Origin: Micromonospora orduensis
GTDB lineage: Bacteria > Actinomycetota > Actinomycetes > Mycobacteriales > Micromonosporaceae
Direction: 5' to 3'
Assembly (NCBI RefSeq): GCF_006228125.1
Contig: NZ_VDFY01000158.1
Coordinates: 1 to 59,624 of the forward strand
DNA length: 59,624 nt
The position numbers and the translations under genes were made by a program. The notes below the pieces were generated by a model that was not told where the DNA came from, did not search any database, and saw nothing but the letters and a program-made list of their open reading frames with translations. Position 1 is the stretch's first letter; every line of letters begins with the position of its first letter. Positions 25,306 to 33,707 of this stretch are shown piece after piece.

Positions 25306-25389
25306 CCCGGTCGATCATGGAGTTGTGGTGCCTGGATTGGTGTCTCGCGAGGACTTTGTCACCCACCACGACTCCATGATCGACCCGGG
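25306..25389. repeat. MITE-like palindromic element
   Basis: Two arms of about 25 bp (25306-25330 and 25364-25389) are inverted repeats with one mismatch and one indel; the core GATCATGGAGT is identical. They flank a 33-bp interior without coding capacity. No target-site duplication is obvious. It could be a miniature element or a bidirectional terminator for the DUF397 transcript. Confidence 0.55.
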
Positions 25390-25460
25390 CGTCGAGCGGC
25401 ACTGACACTGCCGAGCGGCGCTTGCCCCACGGGCACGCACGGACCAGGCATGCTGGAAGC

Positions 25461-26165
25461 ATGATCGCGCGCTTCAAGGACCTCTGCCTGGATGCGACCG
25501 ACCCGCTCGCCCTCGGTGGCTTCTGGGCCCGGATCCTCGACGGTGACGTGGCCGATGCCGGTGACGACGACACCCGGGTCGACCCGCGCTCCGCGCGCTC
25601 GAAAGCCGAGTCGATCTGGGTGAACAAGGTGCCCGAGCCTCGGGTCGGCAAGACCCGCGTACACCTGGATCTGCGCCTGGCCGACGCGGAGCCGGCGGCG
25701 CTGCTCGCAGCCGGCGCGCGACTGGTCCGCGAACCGGCCGGTGACGCCACCTGGTGGGTGCTCGTCGACCCGGAGGGCAACGAGTTCTGCGCGTTCGAAG
25801 CCCGCGAGGGCACCGGGCCGGGCCCGTTCGAGCTGGTGGTGGACTCGGCCGACCCGGCCGCGCAGGCGACCTGGTGGGCCGGTGTGCTCGGCGGCACGGT
25901 CGAGCACGAGTCGACCGTGTCCTCGGTGCTCGGCGCGGCCGGGTTCCCCTGGGACTACTGGGTGTTCGCCGAGGTGCCCGAGCCCAAGACGGTCAAGAAC
26001 CGCCTGCACTGGGACGTCGCCCTGACCGACCCGGAGCCGATGGCGTTGATCGCGGCGGGCGCGACGCTGCTGCGGGAGCCACTCGACGAGGCGCACTGGT
26101 GGTGGGTGCTGGCCGACCCCGAGGGCAACGAGTTCTGCGCCTTCGCACCCCGTCCCACCGGGTGA
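25461..26165 (+). CDS. Tandem VOC (glyoxalase-like) domain protein
   Basis: A 234-residue protein made of two vicinal-oxygen-chelate halves. Each half ends in the same strand (WWVLVDPEGNEFCAFE in half 1, WWVLADPEGNEFCAF in half 2) and has an HLDLRL / HWDVAL metal-ligand-type segment, consistent with an internal duplication. The family includes glyoxalases, dioxygenases and resistance proteins; the substrate is unknown. It stands alone after the repeat elements, with only a weak ribosome site (GGAAGC). Confidence 0.85.
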   Translation: MIARFKDLCLDATDPLALGGFWARILDGDVADAGDDDTRVDPRSARSKAESIWVNKVPEPRVGKTRVHLDLRLADAEPAALLAAGARLVREPAGDATWWVLVDPEGNEFCAFEAREGTGPGPFELVVDSADPAAQATWWAGVLGGTVEHESTVSSVLGAAGFPWDYWVFAEVPEPKTVKNRLHWDVALTDPEPMALIAAGATLLREPLDEAHWWWVLADPEGNEFCAFAPRPTG

Positions 26166-26343
26166 ACGACCGACTACCCAGCGCGGGCGGCGTCCGCTAG
26201 CGTTTTCCGCAGCCAGCGCGTTCGCCGCCGCCGTCGACACGCCTCCGGCCGACCCCAGCCTGCCCGATCGGTTGGTAATCGCGGGTTCGTCCCACCGCCG
26301 CTCCCCCGGTTCGGCAGGATCGTTCCAACGAGGAGGTGCCGTC

Positions 26344-26775
26344 GTGCGGGACACCCGCGCTCTCGCCCTGACGTTCGAGGTGAGCGGCCTGCCACCGGTC
26401 AAGACCGAAGCGTTGTCCATCTTCGCCGCCGGGCACCGGCAGGCGACGAGGGTCCGCACCCTGCTCCAGGCCGCCCTGACGGCGGCCCAGCGCACCGGCT
26501 GGACGCCGTTGCCCGGGCCCGTCGAGGTCGATCTGGTGCTGCGCTGCCCGCCCGGGCACCGCACGTCCGACGCCAGCACCCTGCTCGGCGGCGTCTGTGC
26601 GGTGTTGCAGGACAAGAAGCGCGTGTCGAGCATCGGCCTGGCCCACCTCGGCGTCCTGGTGGACGTCGCCCTCTACGACGACGACCGGCAGATCCGCCGG
26701 TTGTCGTACCACGAGGAGCCGGCGGAGGACTTCTCGTACCAGGTGCGGGTCGCCGCCGTACCGACCGGGGTTTGA
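26344..26775 (+). CDS. Hypothetical protein, distant RusA-like features
   Basis: A 143-residue protein of unknown function. The GTG at 26344 follows AGGAGG (26331-26336) at ideal spacing. It has strand-rich ends (VEVDLVLRCPP; VLVDVALYDD) and a central helix HRTSDASTLLGGVCAVLQDK reminiscent of the RusA resolvase core, but the Asp/Asn/Lys pattern of an active nuclease is not preserved. Function is not assigned. Confidence 0.65.
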   Translation: MRDTRALALTFEVSGLPPVKTEALSIFAAGHRQATRVRTLLQAALTAAQRTGWTPLPGPVEVDLVLRCPPGHRTSDASTLLGGVCAVLQDKKRVSSIGLAHLGVLVDVALYDDDRQIRRLSYHEEPAEDFSYQVRVAAVPTGV

Positions 26776-26822
26776 CCGACGTCCGCGATGGGGTATCGCG
26801 GACGCCGACGAAGGGAGCACCG

Positions 26823-27098
26823 ATGTCGGAGCCACATGTCACGCTCGACCCGCGCGGGCTCGACCCCGTGCAGCAGAAGCTGCGCGGCCCGCTGGAGGAC
26901 CAGCTGACCTCGGCGCTCCAGGCGGCCATCGACCGGGTCCGCGGCGACTACGCGGGCGAGCCGGTCGAGCAGGTCTGCCAGCGACTGCTGGACGAGACGC
27001 GGTCCGGGCTGCATCCCGACATCGCGGCCGGGTTCAACCCGGACATGGACGAGTTCTGCCGGGTGGCGGTGGCGATCGTCCGCGGCGACGGCTCCTGA
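26823..27098 (+). CDS. Hypothetical 91-aa protein
   Basis: A small acidic, mostly helical protein (PLEDQLTSALQAAIDRVRGD; VCQRLLDETRSGLHPDIAAG; FNPDMDEFCRVAVAIVRGD). The ATG follows GAAGGGAGCACC. It lies 47 nt after the preceding hypothetical gene and may be co-transcribed. No family was recognised. Confidence 0.7.
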   Translation: MSEPHVTLDPRGLDPVQQKLRGPLEDQLTSALQAAIDRVRGDYAGEPVEQVCQRLLDETRSGLHPDIAAGFNPDMDEFCRVAVAIVRGDGS

Positions 27099-27114
27099 GC
27101 GCGGGGCCTCGCGG

Positions 27115-27900
27115 TCAGTACCTGCCGATCCGCCCGTACGGGCCGAGCATGATCCGCGGTGACAGCGCCGGGTCCAGCCAGGCCAGCACGTCGACGAGGT
27201 GGTCGTGCGCGAGGGCGACGCAGCCGGCGGTGGCGTTACCGCCGCTGGTGCTGAACTCGTGCAGGAAGATGCCGCTGCCCGCGTTCGGGATCGGCGTCGG
27301 CACGTTCGGCGGCATGTTGTAGGTGATCACCGCGAAGTGCGTGTACGCGGGAGTCTCCTGCCACAGCGCCTCGCTGGCCCCGCCCGGGTTGGTCGAGCTG
27401 TGCTGGAAGGTGTTGTACAGCGGGGACGACGGGTTCTCGTTCCACCAGTCGCCGCTGACCAGCCGGTGGTACGGATACCGCACGCCGGGGTTCGCGGCGA
27501 TGCCGTACATCGTCGGGCCGATCGAGTAGACACCGGTGGGGGTGGTGGGCACGCCCTCCACGTGGTTGTCGCTGAACCCCTGGGAGCCGATCCGGGCCGG
27601 CATCGGCGCCGCGGCCGGCTGCCAGCGGCGGTTGACCCGCACGTACGCCTCAAGGGTGGCGTAGGTGGTGGTGAAGCTGGTGGCGCTGACGATGATCGCC
27701 TGCCGCGTCTGGGCCGGCAGGATGGCCAGCCGGGCCGCCAGTCTGTGGTTCGGCGGAGTCGGCACGCGCGGATTGGATATCGAGGCCCGGCCCACGGCCG
27801 GCGCCGACGGTCTGCCCGCGCCGAGCGCGGGGATCGTCGGGGCGAGAGCCGCCGGCAGCGCCAGGCCCGCAGCGCCGAGCAGGAGATTTCTGCGCTTCAT
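27115..27900 (-). CDS. L,D-transpeptidase-like (YkuD-fold) exported protein
   Basis: A 261-residue exported protein with an N-terminal MKRRNLLLGAAGLALPAALA signal (Tat-like arrangement, RR followed by N). The catalytic YkuD region is near the C terminus: GIFLHEFSTSGGNATAGCVA with the expected His and Cys. Such enzymes cross-link or remodel peptidoglycan outside the membrane; some actinobacterial members with this spacing are only called YkuD-like. The ATG at 27900 has AGGA 8 nt upstream; an ATG three codons earlier is possible. Confidence 0.82.
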   Translation of the reverse strand: MKRRNLLLGAAGLALPAALAPTIPALGAGRPSAPAVGRASISNPRVPTPPNHRLAARLAILPAQTRQAIIVSATSFTTTYATLEAYVRVNRRWQPAAAPMPARIGSQGFSDNHVEGVPTTPTGVYSIGPTMYGIAANPGVRYPYHRLVSGDWWNENPSSPLYNTFQHSSTNPGGASEALWQETPAYTHFAVITYNMPPNVPTPIPNAGSGIFLHEFSTSGGNATAGCVALAHDHLVDVLAWLDPALSPRIMLGPYGRIGRY

Positions 27901-28298
27901 GCCGCCCATCCTGACAACTGACTGGTGTGTTGGTCTGCCCCGTGGCCGGCCGGCAGCCGGATCAGGACCGGGTCCGCAACTACCCGGCCCTGACCCTCGG
28001 CTGTCCGGCATGGGAGCGGACAGCTCCGGCACCCTGCCGCGCGGGCGTGGCACGACGCCACGCGCGGGTGACCGGCGATCCGACCGCCGCGCACTCAGCT
28101 CCACGGTGCCCCTCGCCGAACGCCGGCGCGCCCCGGCACACCCCGAAGGACCGTGAGCGCCGGCCCAGGTTAGGCGGGCTCCGGCGGGCCGGACAAGCCT
28201 TGTCGGACGTCCGGCGGCGTGACTGATCTCAAGGTGAAAAACAGGCATGTCGGCGTAACGCGACCATGATCGCGGACGCTGTTTCGGGTGCGGAACCC
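27901..28298. other. Non-coding gap with minor palindromes
   Basis: This 398-bp stretch lies between the HAD gene stop and the transpeptidase start (both minus). It holds a small hairpin (28045-28051 with 28057-28063) and the 13-bp palindrome GACAAGCCTTGTC at 28192-28204. No convincing gene was seen. Confidence 0.5.
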
Positions 28299-29009
28299 TC
28301 AGAAGTGCCGCAGCAGGTCCCGGAACGCGGCGAGCCGCAGCACGCCGTCATCGGTCGGATCCAGTTCGTCGTCCTCGAGCACCCAGGTGTTCTCGTTCGG
28401 GATGAACACCGCGTTCAACCCGGCCGCCCGGGCCGGCAGGATGTCCGACCTCGGAGAGTTGCCGATCATCCAGGCACAGTCGGGCGTGAAGCCGTGCTCC
28501 CGGGCCAGCCACCGGTACGTGTCGGCGTTCTTCTCCGCGACGATGTGCGCCGCGGAGAAGTGGTGCAGCAGGCCGCAGGCGTCCAGCTTGCGCTGCTGCT
28601 CCGTCCGGTCCCCTTTGGTCAGCAGCAGCAGCTCGTGCCGGCCGGCCAGCTCGTCGAGCGCGTCGGCCACCCCCGGCATCAGTTCCACCCGGTGTTCGAC
28701 GAGCGCCAGGGCCAGCCGGTCGATCTCCTGACGTTCGGCGTCGGTGGCCGGTCGCTCACGCAGCCGCTCCAGGCAGTCCGCGAGGCTGCGCAGGAAGACC
28801 TTGCTGCCGTACCCGTGCGCCACCGTGTTCGCCCGCTCGATGTCGTCGAGGACGGCTCGCAGTTGCGCCCGGTCCAGGGTGGGATGGTCGAGCCAGGCCA
28901 GGAAGTCGTCGATCACCCGCTCGAAGACGACGTTGTTCTCCCACAGGGTGTCGTCCGCGTCGAAGATCAGCACCTGCGCCCCTCGACGGGCCGTCCCGTC
29001 CACCGTCAT
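28299..29009 (-). CDS. HAD-family hydrolase
   Basis: A 236-residue haloacid-dehalogenase-fold phosphatase. Motif I VLIFDADDTLW, motif II LLLLTKGD, a Lys-containing motif III near VAEKNADTY and motif IV MIGNSPRSDI are all present. The substrate is likely a small phosphorylated metabolite and is not determined. It follows the TetR gene at 29049-29672 by 39 bp on the same strand and could share its transcript. Confidence 0.9.
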   Translation of the reverse strand: MTVDGTARRGAQVLIFDADDTLWENNVVFERVIDDFLAWLDHPTLDRAQLRAVLDDIERANTVAHGYGSKVFLRSLADCLERLRERPATDAERQEIDRLALALVEHRVELMPGVADALDELAGRHELLLLTKGDRTEQQRKLDACGLLHHFSAAHIVAEKNADTYRWLAREHGFTPDCAWMIGNSPRSDILPARAAGLNAVFIPNENTWVLEDDELDPTDDGVLRLAAFRDLLRHF

Positions 29010-29048
29010 GCCGCCCCCTCGCGATCATGCCCATTGCGGTCCGGAACT

Positions 29049-29672
29049 CTAGGGCATGTCGGCCGACGCACCCAGTGAGTTCCCGCCCGCCGGGCAGGGC
29101 CACCGCAGCAACCGTTGGGCGATCATCGCCTCCCGCTCCTCCTGCCCCTCGGGTCGCAGCCGGCCGCCCCGGGTGAGCATCACCACGCCGTGCAACAGGC
29201 TCCAACCCACCTCGGCGAGGGTGTCCGGATCCCGCCCCTCGGCGAGCGGGGCCAGGGCCGCCCGCAGCTCCGTGAAGACCGCGCGCGGCGCGGCCGGCAC
29301 ACCATCGACGCCGAGGGCCAGGTCGGGGGTCAGCGCGAGCATCGCGTCGTAGACCTCCGGATTCGCGTACGCGAAGTCGAGGTACGCGGCCGCGACCGCC
29401 GGCCAGGCGCCCTCGGGTTCGTCTGTGGCATCCGCGTGCGCCTCGGCGAGATCGGCGGCCAGATCGGCGAAGGCGCACACCGCGACGGCGGCGAGCAGCG
29501 CCTCCAGATCGGCGAAGTGCCGGTAGACGTCCCCGATGTCGATCTCGGCCCGCTCGGACAGCCGGCGGGTGCTCACCCCCGCCCAGCCCTCCGTCTCAGC
29601 CAGCTCTCGCGCGACCCTGACGATGAGGTCGCGCCGGTCCTGTTCGGTGGCCTTCTCGGCAGGTCCGGGCAC
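29049..29672 (-). CDS. TetR-family regulator
   Basis: A 207-residue regulator with an N-terminal helix-turn-helix (VSTRRLSERAEIDIGDVYRHF) and a C-terminal ligand domain (PEVYDAMLALTPDLALGVDG; GWSLLHGVVMLTRGGRL). The GTG at 29672 is the best start; further GTG codons upstream are possible. Its target may have been the partly deleted divergent gene suggested by a ribosome site and ATG at 29755-29767. Confidence 0.85.
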   Translation of the reverse strand: MPGPAEKATEQDRRDLIVRVARELAETEGWAGVSTRRLSERAEIDIGDVYRHFADLEALLAAVAVCAFADLAADLAEAHADATDEPEGAWPAVAAAYLDFAYANPEVYDAMLALTPDLALGVDGVPAAPRAVFTELRAALAPLAEGRDPDTLAEVGWSLLHGVVMLTRGGRLRPEGQEEREAMIAQRLLRWPCPAGGNSLGASADMP

Positions 29673-29796
29673 GCGTACGAGCGTAGAGGCGAACACGTGC
29701 CGCAGCCGTCCGGTGACAGATTGGTGACTGCTCTGGACCGGTGCCGTGCTCACCGGAGGCACCCATGCCCACCGCGCTGAGGCCCCGACAACGGGG

Positions 29797-32700
29797 TCAG
29801 CCAGCGCCGGTCTCCTCATCCGGTCCGGGATCGCGCAGTTCGGCGACGATCGCTTCCGCCAGCGTGACCGCCACCGAGAAAACCACCCGCGGATAGTGGG
29901 CGCGGTGCTTCGCCAGCCAGTACCTGTTGATGACCTCCACGAGGGCGGCGACGACCTCGTCGGCCGGACGGGCCAGCGCGGCACGGATATGACCCGCCCA
30001 GGCGGGGTTCGCGAGTGCTTCGTTCATCAGACGTTCCGTGGTGTCGAAGTCGGAACGTTCCAGTCGTTGGAGCTCAGCATGCCCCTGCTCCACGAGAGTC
30101 GCGGCCATCACCGCACCGACCCGCTCCTCCAGGACACTGCGGAGTTGTGCCGCGACCTCCAGGTGCGCGCTCCCGTCGGCACCGACGATGGACCTGGCGA
30201 TCGCGGTGAGCCACCCCGTCCAGTCGCCGTCCGGTTGGGGCCAGGTCTCGGCGATCGACGCGTCGACGCCTGACCGCCGGATGTACGGCCGGAGGAAGGC
30301 CAGGCCGAACCGGGTGTACGAGGCGAGGAAGTCGTTGAACGCGGGCTCCCACTCGAAGGAGCCGACGTCGCCGGCCTCGATGTGGGGCACCGCCTCACCC
30401 AGCACCTCGAGCCGCGCCACCGCCGTGGCGACCTCCTCGACGTCGTGAAACCCCGGCCCGTCCCCCCAGGCCGCCCGATAGGCGAGCAGCGCGTACGTGC
30501 GCGCCTCGTCGGGGCGACCGAGCAGGACGAGGCTGTCGGCTATGTACCCCGGCTGGCGCAGCCACGGCTCCAACCGCGTCTCGATCGCCGTGGCCTCCTC
30601 GAGGACCAGCGGGGCCTCGGGCCGGCGCAGCGCGGCCAGCGCCCAGGCCACGCGCGCTGTGCTGTGCGGGCGCCCGATATCGCGATACAGCCGCGCCATG
30701 TCGTTCGCCGCGTCCAGGGCGACCTCCAACTCGCCGGTACGCGTCGCGAGATCGAATCGGAGTTCGAGCAGATCGAGCCGGTAGTAGATGGACCGCTCCA
30801 TCGACCCGGCACGGTCGAGGTCCTCGAAGGTGAGTGTGCCCAACCTGAGCCGCAGGTAGAGGTCCACCATGTCCAGACGTTCGACGAAGTGGCGGTCGTA
30901 GGGATTGGCGGGCAAGGCCCGCGCCCCGGTCACGAGCGCTGCAACCGGTTCCAGATCGCCCGTTCTCAGCGACTCCTCGGCCCGCTGAGCGAGGATCCGC
31001 GCCCGGTCTCCTCCGTCCTCACCGGTCGCCTTCATGAGCCGCTCCAGGAGCTCCAGCGCCCGAGCCGAGAGGGCGAAGCGGTTCAGTTCCCTCATGTACC
31101 CCGCGATGTTGCTGAGGTAGATCCCCACCCTGATCGGGTCGCGCTCCGCCAGCGCCGACGTGACCGACCTCTCGTGGTACGCGAGTCCGTCGGCCACATT
31201 GCCCAGCGCCGCACACGCCTCCATGAGGTAGTCCTGGCACCAACTCTCGGGACCGTCAGCCAGCGGTTCGAGGAGTTCGACGACTGTGGCGAAGGCGCCC
31301 AGGTCGAGTAGCTGGGGAAGGTGGCCACCGATGCCCCGCAGCGCCGCCTCGGTCTGACCGGCGTCGACCAGGGCCCGGAAGGCGGTGATCGCGGGAGCGA
31401 GATCCTCGACCGTGCGGATCTCGGCGGGCGGATGCCAGGAGGCGAAGTGGTCGATGATCCGGTTGGACACGTCCAGCCGGCCGTCGACGTCGATGCCCTC
31501 GTGAGCGGCGGCCCGGATGACCGGATGCAGGTCGTACCTGTTGGCCACCCGGTCCCACCAGAGGAGCCCTCGGTCCTCGAGGTCCCGGAGGGCCTTCTCC
31601 AGTTCGACGAGGGCGAGGCGGGTCTCCCGTGAGGCGGCCCACCGGCGCATCTCGTCGGCGTGGGCGCGGGCAGCGGCGCCCGTCAGCTCACGAGCCTGGG
31701 CGTCCCACCGGTCCCGCGCGCCGAGGGCCTCCGCCCGCTCCGGCCCGGGTGGCATCCACGTCAGGATCGGGCGGGGCCCGAGCGAGCTGAGGTCGGGAGG
31801 CTGACGTCGGGGCTTGCCCGGAAGGAACGGGTTGAGATCCTGCACGAGGTCCCAGTCCGCGGCGCTGGACAGGGCGGACAGGTATCGCAGGACACGGGCG
31901 CTCGCCTGGTCCAGGTTCTTGAGGGCGGCCGCCACGACATGCGCCCGCCGGTGTACGAACTCCTGCTCGGAGAGCCGGAAGCTACCCCCGTGCAGCGGGT
32001 CCTCGCTCCAGGCGTCGAAGTCACCCGGCGCGCGCCGGTAGTTGTTCACCAGGCCGACGACGATCTCGATGACCAGCGGGTGGTAGTCGAGCTTGCTGAA
32101 GAAGCGGGTCACCACCTCGGGGTTGCCGGTCACGCCGAGGTCTGCGACGAGCGTGGCGGTGGAGTCGGGACCGAGACCGCCCAGCTTCTGCACGGTGACG
32201 CCGGCGGTGGGTCGACCCCCGGAACCGAGCAACGCGTCCGGAGTCAGCCGTGTGGTGATCAGAATCCGTGACGGTTTCGCCCGGGATAGCCGGGCCAGAA
32301 GATCGTAGGCCGCGACATCGACGATGGCGTTGGGCCGGTGGTGTCCACTGCGGGCAACGTCCTCGTCGGTCACCTTCGAGGGATCCAGTTGGTGGTACGC
32401 CTGGGTGAGCCGTTCCACCCCGTCGAGGACCAGGAGGTACGGCCCCGACGCCAGCACGTCCTCGACCTCCGCTACGAGCTGGCTCGACGTCAGGGTGCTG
32501 GTGTCCCGCTCCGGCCGGGCATAGGCGAGGAACTCCACGATGAAGTGCGTGACCGACGACGACCCCTCGTAGAAGCTCCACCAGAACCGGCCGGCCCAGC
32601 GCGGAGCCGCACTGACGGCGCTGCCCGTCAACCACGTCCAGGCCAGTGCCGACTTGCCTGTGCCACCGATGGCCTCCAGCACTCGTACCGGCCCGCTCTC

Positions 32701-33321
32701 GCCACCACACCAGTCATCGAGTTCAGCGAGTTCTCCGGCTCGGCCGGTGAAGTGTGCCGCCCCCGTGTAACTGGGATAGGCGACGAGATTCGGAGCGCGG
32801 CGCGCGGCATAGCGTTCGGTCGTGGCCCAGGATTCGGAATTGACGAGGTTGTCGCGCTCGCGCATGAGAGAGACCGCGAGGTCCGCCTGAAAGTCGCCGA
32901 CGTCTCCGAAGCGGTCGACGGTGTGTTTGGATGACACCCGGTCGACGAATACCCGGACCGCCGTCCGGTCCTCGTCGGACCGGTCGAGTTCCTTTGGTGG
33001 CCAAGGGTGATCCGGGTCGACCACGAACACGAGGACCCGCAGTCCGCCGTCGGTGGCCCAGTCGTATTCGACCTCCGTGTACGACCTCGTCTCGCCCGGC
33101 GGCCGCGACCCGTACCGGTGCCCGATCAGGAGCAACAGCACGTCGCTGCCCGTCACGCCCGCTCGGCAGACCTCGAGCGGGGGCGGCGCCTGGGCACCGA
33201 AATCCTCCATGTAGACCGGCTCGAAGCCGACCCGGGAAGCCATCTGAATGGCGGCACTTCGGTATTGACTCAGGTAACCCTGAGCGCTGCTGATGAACAA
33301 CCGCGGTCGCCGGCCCGTCAT
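29797..33321 (-). CDS. DUF4062-STAND NTPase-TPR protein, candidate defence protein
   Basis: A 1174-residue protein (numbering from the GTG at 33330). An N-terminal DUF4062-like domain (about 8-170) reads RLFISSAQGYLSQYR, DVLLLLIGHRYGS and RSYTEVEYDWA. A STAND/NB-ARC-like NTPase follows, with P-loop EAIGGTGKSALA (K226), Walker B YLLVLDGVERL (D303) and SRILITTRLTP as sensor. After it come a winged-helix region and long helical TPR-like repeats from about 600 to 1000. Proteins with an N-terminal effector, a STAND NTPase and a repeat sensor are a common antiphage and self/non-self design. Start: ATG at 33321 preferred; GTG at 33330 possible; no clear ribosome site. Base composition is less GC-rich than neighbours (33241-33300 has 31 G/C of 60). 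Single gene flanked by apparent remnants. Confidence 0.85.
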   Translation of the reverse strand: MTGRRPRLFISSAQGYLSQYRSAAIQMASRVGFEPVYMEDFGAQAPPPLEVCRAGVTGSDVLLLLIGHRYGSRPPGETRSYTEVEYDWATDGGLRVLVFVVDPDHPWPPKELDRSDEDRTAVRVFVDRVSSKHTVDRFGDVGDFQADLAVSLMRERDNLVNSESWATTERYAARRAPNLVAYPSYTGAAHFTGRAGELAELDDWCGGESGPVRVLEAIGGTGKSALAWTWLTGSAVSAAPRWAGRFWWSFYEGSSSVTHFIVEFLAYARPERDTSTLTSSQLVAEVEDVLASGPYLLVLDGVERLTQAYHQLDPSKVTDEDVARSGHHRPNAIVDVAAYDLLARLSRAKPSRILITTRLTPDALLGSGGRPTAGVTVQKLGGLGPDSTATLVADLGVTGNPEVVTRFFSKLDYHPLVIEIVVGLVNNYRRAPGDFDAWSEDPLHGGSFRLSEQEFVHRRAHVVAAALKNLDQASARVLRYLSALSSAADWDLVQDLNPFLPGKPRRQPPDLSSLGPRPILTWMPPGPERAEALGARDRWDAQARELTGAAARAHADEMRRWAASRETRLALVELEKALRDLEDRGLLWWDRVANRYDLHPVIRAAAHEGIDVDGRLDVSNRIIDHFASWHPPAEIRTVEDLAPAITAFRALVDAGQTEAALRGIGGHLPQLLDLGAFATVVELLEPLADGPESWCQDYLMEACAALGNVADGLAYHERSVTSALAERDPIRVGIYLSNIAGYMRELNRFALSARALELLERLMKATGEDGGDRARILAQRAEESLRTGDLEPVAALVTGARALPANPYDRHFVERLDMVDLYLRLRLGTLTFEDLDRAGSMERSIYYRLDLLELRFDLATRTGELEVALDAANDMARLYRDIGRPHSTARVAWALAALRRPEAPLVLEEATAIETRLEPWLRQPGYIADSLVLLGRPDEARTYALLAYRAAWGDGPGFHDVEEVATAVARLEVLGEAVPHIEAGDVGSFEWEPAFNDFLASYTRFGLAFLRPYIRRSGVDASIAETWPQPDGDWTGWLTAIARSIVGADGSAHLEVAAQLRSVLEERVGAVMAATLVEQGHAELQRLERSDFDTTERLMNEALANPAWAGHIRAALARPADEVVAALVEVINRYWLAKHRAHYPRVVFSVAVTLAEAIVAELRDPGPDEETGAG

Positions 33322-33434
33322 GCCAACCACGGTAGTTGGCCGCGTACAGCGTGGTTCAGCCTGGCTTCAGTCGGAAGTTCCGGAAATCCGGTCGACCGGG
33401 CCACCCGTCCGGGCCGTCCCGGGTGGCCCGACAA

Positions 33435-33650
33435 TCAACCACGGACGATATCTGGGAGTTCCGCACCAGCCGTGTCGGCCGCAATTCGGCGACGCAGAGA
33501 GGTCGCGCGTCGCATGTGCGACAGCTTCTCGGGGTTGCGGACGGCGTAGAGCCCGGTGACGAGGCCGTCGTCGATGCGCAGCGTCAGGACCGTGTCGAGT
33601 TCGCCGTCGACGGTGGAGGCAGGTTCATCGTGCTCAACGCGGTGTACCTC
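33435..33650 (-). pseudogene. 3' remnant of an ECF41/SigJ-like sigma factor gene
   Basis: Translating the minus strand gives VDGELDTVLTLRIDDGLVTG and then LYAVRNPEKLSHMRRATSLR before a TGA at 33435. This is the SnoaL-like C-terminal tail of ECF41/SigJ sigma factors, with the diagnostic NP[ED]KL motif. No sigma2 or sigma4 domains lie upstream; the frame simply abuts the end of the next gene. It is a truncated remnant, probably from a rearrangement. Confidence 0.7.
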
Positions 33651-33707
33651 GCGCTGGCCGCCTACGTGGCCTGGGGACGACTCGGGCCCGAGCCCTGCAC
33701 CGGGTGA

